NCBI GenBank assembly: GCA_002887195.1
Contig: PJAB01001746.1
Coordinates: 1-12,467 of the forward strand
Direction: 5' to 3'
Length of the DNA: 12,467 bases
Origin: Chrysochromulina parva
Taxonomy: Eukaryota; Haptophyta; Prymnesiales; Chrysochromulinaceae
Positions 6,418 to 12,467 of this stretch are shown here, piece by piece. The notes beneath the pieces are model-generated. The model saw nothing but the letters and a program-made list of their open reading frames with translations, had not been told where the DNA came from and searched no databases. Every line of letters starts with the position of its first letter. Positions within the stretch are counted from its first letter, which is position 1. Position numbers and translations under genes: made by a program.

Positions 6418-9082
6418 TCAAGCGATTGGTAGCACAGCCGTCTCGAGCTCCGCGTCGTCCTCGACTGCGATCGAAGTGTGCGCGGCCATCCGGTTCACGT
6501 GCGCCTCGGCCGCTGCTGCGAGCGCCTCCACATCCGGGTTAGCGCTCGTGGCGCACTTTGGCAAGCACGCCGAGGTGCACCCCCGGTAGCAGCTCGCCTC
6601 CGCCGCCGAGTGGCAACGCGCGAGGCAGTCGCGTGCGCAGCCGAGCGCGCAGCGCACGGGCAGCTGCGCGGTCGGTGCCGCGTGCTCCGCGCACTCGGGA
6701 CCGCCAAACTCGGGGTAGCAGAGGCACTCGCCATCGCGGCACCAGCCGTTGCCCGAGCATGAGCTCGGACACGTGCGCACTGCGCAGTCGATGCCGCCAT
6801 AGCCCGGACGGCACCAGCACGTGCCGTTGAGGCACGCGCCATGCCCCGAGCAGTTGCCGAGGCACTGCGGCACCGAGCAGTCGCGGCCTCCCCAGTCAGG
6901 CGCGCACTCACACCGGCCGGCCTTGCACGCGCCGTGCCCGTTGCACTCGTTCGGGCAGGTGGGGAGCTTGCAGTCATAGCCCGTCCAGCCGGCGTCACAC
7001 TCGCAGCTCAGGCCGACGCACTTGCCATTTGGAGCGCAGTCACTGCGCGCGCAAAAAGGGGAAAGGGTCATAAGTGGGCAAAGGGTCACCGGCCGTCCGA
7101 AGCAGAGCATGCAAGTGCAGCTGCATGGTTCGAGAAGATCGGGGGCGTGTGCGCACTCGGGGCATGCCGCAGCGGAGCAGTCGCTGCCCACCCAGCCCGG
7201 TTGGCAGTAGCAGGTGCCGTTGTGGCAGTAGCCGTGGTCGGCGCAGCCGCGCGCACACGTGCGGAACGAGCAGTCGACGCCCGACCAACCAGCCTCGCAT
7301 GCGCACGTGAGCGCCTCGTCGCAGCGCCCGTGGCCCGAGCAGCCGTTGGGGCACGTGCGCTGCTCGCACGCATGCCCAGTGTAGCCGGCGGCACACACGC
7401 ACATGCCATTGGAGCAGCGGCCGTGACCACTGCAGTCTGAGGGGCACGTCTTGAGGTCGCACTGCCGGCCCGTCCAGCCAGGCTTGCACGCGCACGTGCC
7501 GTTGTAGCAGTGCTCGTTGAGGGCGCAGCCGTGCGCGCAGGCGAGCAGCGAGCAGTCAGGGCCGGTGTATCCCGTGTCGCAAGCGCATGTCCAGTCGCGG
7601 CATTGGCCGCGGCCGGAGCACTCGTTGGGGCAGGTGGGCACCGCGCAGTCGAGGCCGGTGTAGCCCGCCTCACAGTAGCACGACGCATTCACTGGGTCGC
7701 GGCGAACGGACAGGGCACGTGCAGCGCGTCAGCGAGCTGTGTGGGCACGCAGAGAGGGCAGCAGACGGGCGTGCATGCGCATGCGTGAGGGGCAAGGTCG
7801 CACCGCAGAGGCCGTGGCCGGAGCACCCTGCAGGGCAGGCACGCTGCGAGCAGTCGTCGCCCGACCAGCCCGCCTGGCAGATGCACTTGGTGTCCACGCA
7901 GTGGCCCGCGCCCGAGCATTCGTTGGGGCAGGTGGCGATGGAGCAGTCGGCGCCTCGCCACGACGGCTGGCAGACGCACGTGCCATTCTGCGTGTAACAC
8001 GCACAGCGTCATTCACAGTGTCATTCACAGTTTCAGCTCGAGCGAGGGCAGCGGGCGCGCGCGGCTCGGCGCGCTGTTCAAGCGCGCGCACACACCTGGC
8101 AGTAGCCGTGGTGCGAGCAGTCCTCGGGGCAGGTGACCACCTCGCACGCGTCACCCGTGAAGCCATCGGCACAGTAGCACGTGCCATTGAGGCAAAAGCC
8201 CTTGTACGAGCAGTCGCTCGGGCACGCGCGCATGGAGCAGTCCTCGCCGGCCCAGCCGGCCGCGCATTCGCACACCTTGCGCGTGTTGCACTCACCGTGG
8301 CCCGAGCACACGAGCCGTTCGTCGCCTTTGACGATGACGCCCGGACACACCTTCTCGGAGCAGTCCACGCCACTGTAACCCGCGGAGCACACGCACATGC
8401 CGTCCACGCACGAGCCGTGGTATGAGCAGGCGTTTGGGCACGTACGTGTGCCACACTCGGCGCCACGCCAGCCGGGCGCGCAGTAGCAAGTGCCATTGTA
8501 GCACGTGCCGTGCGACGAGCAGTCGGATGGGCACGCGAGCGTCGCACAGTCGAAGCCGGTGAAGCCCGCGTCGCACGTGCATTTGAAGCTCGAGGAGCAC
8601 GCTCCATGGCCTGAGCAGTCGCTCGGGCACGCGCGTGTGGCGCACGACTCGCCCTTCCAGCCCGGACGGCACGCGCACTTGCCGGCCTTGCAAACGCCGT
8701 GGTAGTTGCACTCATCCGGGCAAGAGCGCACGGCGCAATCAGCACCGCGCCACCCAGGGTGGCAGTGGCACGTGGCATTGTAACAGAAGCCGTTGTTGCT
8801 GCAGTCGCTCGGGCAGACGCGCAACGAGCAATCGTAGTAGGTGAAGCCCGGAGCGCACTTGCACACGCCGTGCTCGCACACGCCATGCCCAGAGCACAGG
8901 TGAGGGCACTCGCTGCTCGACAAGTCAGGCGAGGAGTGCACGGCGACAGGCATGTCGAGAATGCCGTACGGGGCCTCGCTCGGCTGCGACACGGTTCTCG
9001 CAGGCAGCACCATAGTCATTAGGTAGAGTAGAGAGACGAATCGTGGGCATGTCCCAGTCGTTTGGATCGCCACCATATCCAT
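6418..9082 (-). CDS. Secreted protein with 20 tandem EGF-like repeats (tenascin-like), four exons
   Basis: Model: exons 9082-8096, 7987-7804, 7691-7157 and 7042-6418, totalling 2331 nt, or 776 residues plus stop, with frame kept at every junction. Residues about 15-28 (FVSLLYLMTMVLPA) form a signal peptide. Twenty repeats of about 31 residues follow from Cys59, each with the pattern CPxxC-xxxGxC-x4-5-CxC-xxGxxGxxC, that is six cysteines forming three disulfides as in tenascin or teneurin EGF modules. Repeat 7 has a ten-residue insertion after its first Cys. The last 86 residues hold two C-x3-C-x3-C-x3-C motifs and an acidic, Ala-rich end. No transmembrane segment or GPI-like tail is seen, so it is probably extracellular or cell-wall/matrix associated. 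N-x-S/T sequons recur just before the fourth Cys. Introns 1 and 2 cut repeats at almost the same place. The start ATG at 9082 lies 50 bp from the divergent neighbour's ATG. Ligand and function are unknown. Confidence 0.88.
7043..7156 (-). other. Intron 3 of the EGF-repeat gene (114 bp), without an in-frame stop
   Basis: The donor is ccccga|gtgcgc and the acceptor, after a clear pyrimidine tract (ccctttcccctttttgcgcgcgcag), is followed by tgactgc, phase 2. Splicing gives CPDDCAPNGKC, a normal repeat 17. The intron is 114 bp, divisible by three, and stays open, so an unspliced reading inserts 38 residues in frame and would be mistaken for coding sequence. Confidence 0.8.
7692..7803 (-). other. 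Intron 2 of the EGF-repeat gene (112 bp)
   Basis: The donor is ctctgcg|gtgcga and the acceptor cgacccag|tgaatg, phase 1. Splicing makes GHGLC-V-NASCYC, restoring the six-Cys spacing of repeat 11. A gctgac branch-point-like motif lies in the 3' half. The unspliced frame has extra residues that break the repeat. Confidence 0.85.
7988..8095 (-). other. Intron 1 of the EGF-repeat gene (108 bp)
   Basis: The donor is cag|gtgtgt and the acceptor cacgcag|aatggc, phase 0. Splicing repairs repeat 9 (GYCQ joined to NGTCVC). Near the 3' end is an imperfect 12-bp tandem, tgtgaatgacac then tgtgaatgacgc, giving two TGAC branch-point-like sites. Confidence 0.85.
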
Positions 9083-9132
9083 GGAGACGAGAGGTTCAGG
9101 TGATGCCCAGCTTGGCGTTTTGACGAATCCTC
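9083..9132. promoter_or_regulatory. 50-bp divergent intergenic region (candidate bidirectional promoter or shared 5' UTR space)
   Basis: The EGF-repeat gene starts leftward at 9082 and the Nnf1-like gene starts rightward at 9133, leaving 50 bp between the two ATGs. No TATA box is visible. Either transcription starts within this gap with very short leaders, or each promoter overlaps the other gene's 5' coding region. If the second in-frame ATG (9148) is used, the gap is 65 bp. Confidence 0.5.
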
Positions 9133-9845
9133 ATGTCGACTTCAATGAGCGAACCCGCCATACTTCCGGATGCGTTCGCCACGCTGCCATCGCAGCGTGC
9201 AGCGCGCCTGCACGAAGTGGCGACGCGTGCACTCACCGACACGCTCGCCGCCGGCTGCTCGGGCGACGAGTTCGTCCTCGGCTTCACCGGGGTCGACGAC
9301 GAGGAGACGCGTTTACTCCTCCTGAACATGCGCGAGCAGACGCAGGCCGCCCTGCGCGACAACGTGCTGGTGCGTGCTGGTGGTGCTCACGCCAGCCACG
9401 CCACATCCCACTGAAAGGCAGTGCAGCACGGCCGCCGCGTTCTCTCGCGCGCTCACTCTAACACGCATCGTACCTCTCCGACTGTCGCATGCAGGCGGAA
9501 TTTGAGGTGCTCTTCAACGAAACGGGGGCGATCAAAAGCCTTGAGGCGCTCGATGCTCTGCTCGCACGGCAGCCCGAGCTGGCTGATGGCTCGCGCGTTC
9601 CTTTGACCTCGGTCACCGAGGCCAAGGACATGATCGCCACCGCCACGCTGCCAGCAAAGCAGCAGCACAAGCTCGCGCTGCAGCAAGCGATTCGTCAGGT
9701 GGAGGCAGAGAATCAGTCGCTGCAGCAGCAATATATGGCGGCGCAGCCAGCGCTTGCGGCGGCATCCGAAGAGATCCAGGCGTGCAAGGCGCTCATCGAG
9801 AAGACAGCCATGACCTGCGAACGGTGGCGGGCAACGAACGCGTGA
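9133..9845 (+). CDS. NNF1: Probable Nnf1/PMF1-family subunit of the MIS12 kinetochore complex, two exons
   Basis: Exon 1 runs from 9133 to 9369 (or 9363), exon 2 from 9495 to 9845, giving about 193-195 residues. The layout follows the Nnf1 family: an N-terminal RLHEVATRALTDTL helix, a short loop, a long helix (LLLLNMREQTQAALRDN), the family core AEFEVLFNETGAIKSLEALDALL matching 'EF-x-x-I-x-E-x-x-L-x-x-x-LN-x-LD-x-L-I', a loop, then a C-terminal coiled coil (QQAIRQVEAENQSLQQQY) similar to human PMF1. Known role: the Mis12 complex links CENP-C at inner kinetochores to Ndc80 and KNL1. The length (about 195 versus about 200) fits. The match is by eye and this family diverges quickly, so a different coiled-coil protein remains possible. 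Start ATG 9133 is the first in frame; ATG 9148 is an alternative. Confidence 0.65.
9370..9494 (+). other. Intron in the Nnf1-like gene (125 bp; 131 bp with the alternative donor at 9364)
   Basis: Two in-frame phase-0 donors exist six bases apart: gtgctg at 9364 and gtgcgt at 9370. The second is closer to the donor pattern of the other introns here. The acceptor is gcatgcag|gcggaa (exon resumes at 9495). Splicing joins LRDN(VL) to AEFEVL, placing the Nnf1 core correctly. Unspliced, the frame stops at 9412-9414. Confidence 0.75.
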
Positions 9846-10520
9846 ACGATACCTGCCCACATGGAATGAGATGGCGGCATGGCGGCATGGCGAGGCTGAG
9901 GTGGGGCCGAACCCCGTGCGGGTGGGCTCCCCGCCCTGGATGAAGCCGTAGTGTTGCGCGGAGGCCCGTGTCGCGCACATGTGACGGGCTGCCAGCGGAA
10001 GGCCGACGCACTCGCAGGCAGCGAGGGGCCACGTAGAGCGGGACAACATAATGCCCAGAGACCAGAGTCTCAGAGCAGAGAGCCAGAGCACCCAGTCTAG
10101 TGTGCCCGCGTTCAGCGCCGACAAGCCATGCAGCTGCAAGCACGCCTTCGTATCTGGCGCCATGGCACACCATGGTCGCCCTTTACGTCCGGAAGCGCAT
10201 ATAATTGTATGTGTCTGAGGCCATTTGCGGATCATAAGGACTAATATATGCATACATGTGCACCATGCCCTTGGGACGACACGACGACTACAATGTATAC
10301 GATCGTCAGTGCCGCTGGAGGCCTCGCCTTGCGGCCTAGGCCCTAGCTGCAGCAGTTTAAGTAGATCGACTGTAATTTGCCTGCTCCCAGGCTCCCTGAG
10401 AAACTAAGCGCACATCTCTCATCTCTCACATCTGTCATCACGCACACGACCAACGAGAATCGACTGTACTATTCGTTGCGCAAGCAGCGCCGACGGCGAG
10501 GGCGGCGCGGGCGAAAAACG

Positions 10521-10591
10521 TATTGTACACAAGCAAGCTAATTAGTCGACACACACAAGTACCTAAACCAGCGCAACCGAGTACCCCTGTA

Positions 10592-10629
<38 letters not shown>

Positions 10630-10639
10630 ATTGTACACA
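10521..10639. repeat. Small repeat-bounded element containing the CTTG tract
   Basis: An 11-bp direct repeat, tattgtacaca, is present at 10521-10531 and 10629-10639. Inside are inverted arms, caagcaagcta at 10530-10540 and tagcttgcttg at 10590-10600, separated by 49 bp. The layout (flanking direct repeats, inverted ends) recalls a miniature inverted-repeat element with a target duplication, but the right arm is part of the microsatellite, so slippage or local duplication could give the same picture. Confidence 0.4.
10593..10628 (+). repeat. (CTTG)9 microsatellite
   Basis: Nine perfect copies of CTTG lie 60 bp upstream of the ATG of the mitochondrial-type gene, likely in its promoter or 5' UTR. 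The tract is open in the same frame as the gene but contains no ATG. Confidence 0.9.
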
Positions 10640-10688
10640 GCGTTGCAGTGTGGGGAAAGTGAGGTCACGGTCTCTCACAAGTCGTGCG

Positions 10689-11705
10689 ATGCTTCGTACC
10701 GCGGCGCTTCCTCATCGGCGCTTAACGATTCGATGCGCTTTGCGAGTCGCTGCACGAGGACTCGCCGCATCGACGGAGTCCACGATGGCAGCCAAGCCTC
10801 CGCCGATTGACGAGTGGGATCCGCGCTTCATGCGATTTGCAGCAGGCGTCGTGGGCCTGTGCATCTTCCAGCGCTTCATCGTGCCCGCGCCTAAAGTGCC
10901 TGAGCCACCGCACGTGTCAAAACGAAAGGTCCCTCAGCCTGTGGAAGAGACGCCGCCCGCTCCATTGAGCCCGCCTGCTTCCCCCACCGAAATCGCCGAT
11001 CCCGCCGAACCCACCGGGCCCCCAGCGCCGGCCTCAGCCACCATAGTTACTCCGCTGGCACCACCGGCACCAGCCGGCACCAAACCACTCGGCACCACCG
11101 CTGGGTGGCGCATCTTTGAGAGCGAGGGTGCTGTCATGGCTGCCTCGTCCACGTCATCGCTCCAGCTCACACCGCCCGGCGTGGCTGTGGGCGCAGTGCT
11201 CATCGGTGACGCTGAGCTCTTGGTCGAGTTGCCCGCCGCTTTCGGCTCGGACGCCTCCACCCTCTACCGCATCAAGCTGCCGACCGAAGAGTATCAGACC
11301 GGCCCCGAGCTCGTGCCCGACACGCTGTCGCCCGCCGGGACATGCACGCCGCCAGGCAGCGTCGTGAGCTGGATGACCTCCGGCTCACCACTCGCGGTAC
11401 GCGGCGCGGTCGTGCGGAGCGGTTCGAGCCTCTTTCTCGCTCTCCGCTCCGAGGAGCACGCGCGCATAGGGAACCCGCTCTGGCTGGCCACGTGCAAGCG
11501 CCTCGGCCTGCCTGAGCCGCCCATCGACCCGCTGGGTCCACGGCTCTACTCCGAATGGCGCCTCGTCGGCACTTTGGACAACGAGGCCGACCAACTTGAG
11601 GTTCAAGGTTTCCATGATGAGGCCGCCTGGTTCATTGACCATAGCACTAAGACTGCCGTGGCATTCTCCACCGATGGCTCGCGCACCGAGATCTCGCTTC
11701 GATAG
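10689..11705 (+). CDS. Unrecognised, probably mitochondrial, single-pass membrane protein
   Basis: 338 residues, one exon. Residues 1-32 (MLRTAALPHRRLTIRCALRV...) are rich in Arg, Leu, Ala and Ser with acidic residues absent until the end, a typical mitochondrial presequence. Residues about 48-65 (MRFAAGVVGLCIFQRFIV) form a short hydrophobic segment, possibly a membrane anchor, although Arg62 interrupts it. Residues about 66-145 are a Pro/Ala-rich linker with repeated PP and PA. Residues about 150-338 look globular and beta-rich (GWRIFESEGAVM; WRLVGTLDNEADQLEVQGF; AAWFIDHSTKTAVAFSTDG) but match no family I know. The layout suggests an inner-membrane protein with a long spacer, but topology is not determined. 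The frame is open upstream to 10602 with no ATG before 10689. ATG 10785 (codon 33) has a better Kozak context (cacgATGG) and would remove the presequence. Confidence 0.75.
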   Translation: MLRTAALPHRRLTIRCALRVAARGLAASTESTMAAKPPPIDEWDPRFMRFAAGVVGLCIFQRFIVPAPKVPEPPHVSKRKVPQPVEETPPAPLSPPASPTEIADPAEPTGPPAPASATIVTPLAPPAPAGTKPLGTTAGWRIFESEGAVMAASSTSSLQLTPPGVAVGAVLIGDAELLVELPAAFGSDASTLYRIKLPTEEYQTGPELVPDTLSPAGTCTPPGSVVSWMTSGSPLAVRGAVVRSGSSLFLALRSEEHARIGNPLWLATCKRLGLPEPPIDPLGPRLYSEWRLVGTLDNEADQLEVQGFHDEAAWFIDHSTKTAVAFSTDGSRTEISLR

Positions 11706-12336
11706 GAGCGCCTCGGTGCAACGGCCCCGGATCTCGCATGCTCACCGAAGATGGCGAGCGCACTCACATATGTTCCACGGGTGCAGGGATGTCACGAAAG
11801 ACAGTTGCGAGCATGTGCATGCCGAGGTGGCCGCGTGGTCGCGTCCCACGTCACAAGGGTGCACATGCAACAGACAGGGCGAGAAGGAAGGCTCAAAAGT
11901 AAAATATTCCGGCCCGCGGGTCCGCAGGCGCAGCCGAGCGCCATATTGTCGACATGTCGAGCGCTGCGTCGGCGAGCTGGGGTACCCGCTGCGGAGCACG
12001 GAGGTGCAGCGTGGGGCCTTTATGGTTTATCTCATGTTTGATGTGATAAAAGGGCAGTTTGGTCGCACCGTCGTTATTTTATAGATTAATAGCGAGTACT
12101 GAGTGGTATAATTCGGGCCGCGGCGCGCCCAGGGCGCAGGCCGCAGCCGGCGGAACGCGATAAGAACGCGACATGCGATCGCTTAAAGATTCATGCCAGG
12201 GAGGGAGCAAGATCGACTGCTGCTGCGGCCTTTGAGCATTTAGCCTCAGGGACGTGCTGTGGCGCCGTCGGCCGCAGTTACTTCGGACCTCCGGGCTCCG
12301 CTCTTCTTGATAACCCCCCGGGGGCCCCCGGATTCC
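11706..12336. other. Convergent intergenic region, no recognised gene
   Basis: About 630 bp between the mitochondrial-type gene and the partial gene at the right edge. Open frames (11596-12084, 11751-12041) have no domain. There is an AT-rich patch at about 12017-12112 (ttatggtttatctcatg, ttattttatagattaatag), which may include the 3' UTR end of the upstream gene, and a GC-rich palindromic stretch at 12314-12331 next to the minus-strand stop. No tRNA or other RNA gene was identified. Confidence 0.4.
12314..12331. repeat. Overlapping C5G5/G5C5 palindromes
   Basis: The sequence ccccccgggggcccccgg contains two overlapping perfect palindromes (cccccggggg and gggggccccc). It lies a few bases after the stop codon of the minus-strand gene at the window edge, so it would form a very stable hairpin in that transcript's 3' UTR. 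Long G/C runs are also common places for sequencing error. Confidence 0.5.
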
Positions 12337-12467
12337 CTAGCTGCTCTTCTTCTTCCTCGCGACGGCCGCCTTGCCAAAGCCGCCGCGCCCAACGAGTGTG
12401 CTCTCGGGCAAGCTGGCTGCCACGCTCGGGGCTGGGGGCGAGCCCGCGGCAGCCGCGTTGGGCTCGG
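12337..12467 (-). CDS. C-terminal end of an unidentified protein, cut by the window edge
   Basis: A minus-strand frame is open from the right edge to a TAG at 12337-12339, giving about 43 residues: a low-complexity Ala/Pro part (AAAGSPPAPSVAAS), then LPESTLVGRGGFGKAAVARK and a KKSS end. Codon choice is strongly GC-biased like the neighbouring genes. GRGGFGKA resembles a protein-kinase glycine loop and the following ARKKK resembles the start of the next strand, but a kinase could not end there, so this is probably coincidence or a truncated copy. The basic tail could be a nuclear localisation or nucleic-acid contact region. No family is assigned. Confidence 0.5.
   Translation of the reverse strand, partial: EPNAAAAGSPPAPSVAASLPESTLVGRGGFGKAAVARKKKSS

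Larger units (their letters stand above)
9846..10688. other. Intergenic region between the Nnf1-like gene and the mitochondrial-type gene
   Basis: About 840 bp without a recognisable gene. It begins with a short tandem of atggcggc (from about 9871) and a ggggccgaacccc hairpin-like segment (9904-9916). An AT-rich patch (ataattgtatg, aatatatgcatac) lies at 10199-10256. CT-rich tandem sequence (catctctcatctctcacatc) is at about 10412-10431, and the CTTG microsatellite element is at 10521-10639. A ten-base repeat atcgactgta occurs near 10365 and 10459. A 266-codon minus-strand frame covering much of it is not called because it has no domain and overlaps Nnf1 exon 2. Confidence 0.4.

Noticed and set aside
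7729..8886. 385-codon minus-strand open frame rich in Ala, Arg and Thr
   Set aside because: It is a frameshifted reading of the EGF repeats with one Cys-like position recurring. The correct frame has six-Cys modules and consistent splice sites.
6418..9082. Regularly spaced ~93-bp similarity that could suggest a CRISPR or satellite array
   Set aside because: The periodicity comes from 31-residue EGF modules. The repeats are diverged at DNA level and lack identical direct repeats with unique spacers.
9453..10253. 266-codon minus-strand open frame across Nnf1 exon 2 and the intergenic region
   Set aside because: It overlaps a better supported gene on the opposite strand, and its product has no recognisable family, signal or repeat.
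10602..10688. N-terminal extension of the mitochondrial-type protein through the CTTG tract
   Set aside because: It has no ATG and would encode a microsatellite-derived Leu-Ala-Cys string. The first ATG at 10689 gives a proper presequence.

Overview
The window looks like nuclear DNA of a GC-rich, compact unicellular eukaryote, most likely an alga or another protist. The evidence is a TFIIH helicase (XPB), a probable kinetochore subunit (Nnf1 family), a protein with a mitochondrial presequence, secreted proteins with signal peptides, and at least five short spliceosomal introns of about 108-131 bp that all begin GTG. I cannot fix the lineage from the sequence. The many in-frame CPxxC EGF repeats and the GC content are compatible with haptophytes or stramenopiles, but that is only a guess.

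Layout. (1) 1-374: upstream region with no recognised gene. (2) 375-3458 (+): intronless XPB/ERCC3 helicase carrying a TFIIS N-terminal (LW/TND) domain at its own N-terminus and an unusual ~190-residue insert. (3) 3459-4107: intergenic, with a pyrimidine tract. (4) 4108-5882: a phytase-like esterase gene broken by an internal inversion. The C-terminal half reads leftward (4108-5004), the N-terminal half reads rightward (about 5004-5730, with one intron), and a leftward signal-peptide exon sits at 5733-5882. Flipping about 730 bp would bring the three pieces into one leftward gene ending in RDEL. (5) 5883-6417: intergenic. (6) 6418-9082 (-): four-exon gene for a secreted 776-residue protein with 20 tandem EGF-like repeats and a cysteine-rich tail. 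(7) 9083-9132: a 50-bp gap between divergent start codons. (8) 9133-9845 (+): two-exon gene, probable Nnf1/PMF1 subunit of the MIS12 kinetochore complex. (9) 9846-10688: intergenic, with a (CTTG)9 tract set inside a repeat structure. (10) 10689-11705 (+): unrecognised, probably mitochondrial, membrane-anchored protein. (11) 11706-12336: intergenic. (12) 12337-12467 (-): C-terminal end of an unidentified gene cut by the window edge.

The genes form no pathway or operon; this is an ordinary mixed eukaryotic neighbourhood. The two observations I rate highest are the TFIIS-N domain fused to XPB, which links an initiation/repair helicase to an elongation-factor interaction module, and the inversion-split phytase-like gene, which may be a real rearranged allele or an assembly error. 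I see no defence, mobile or CRISPR system.
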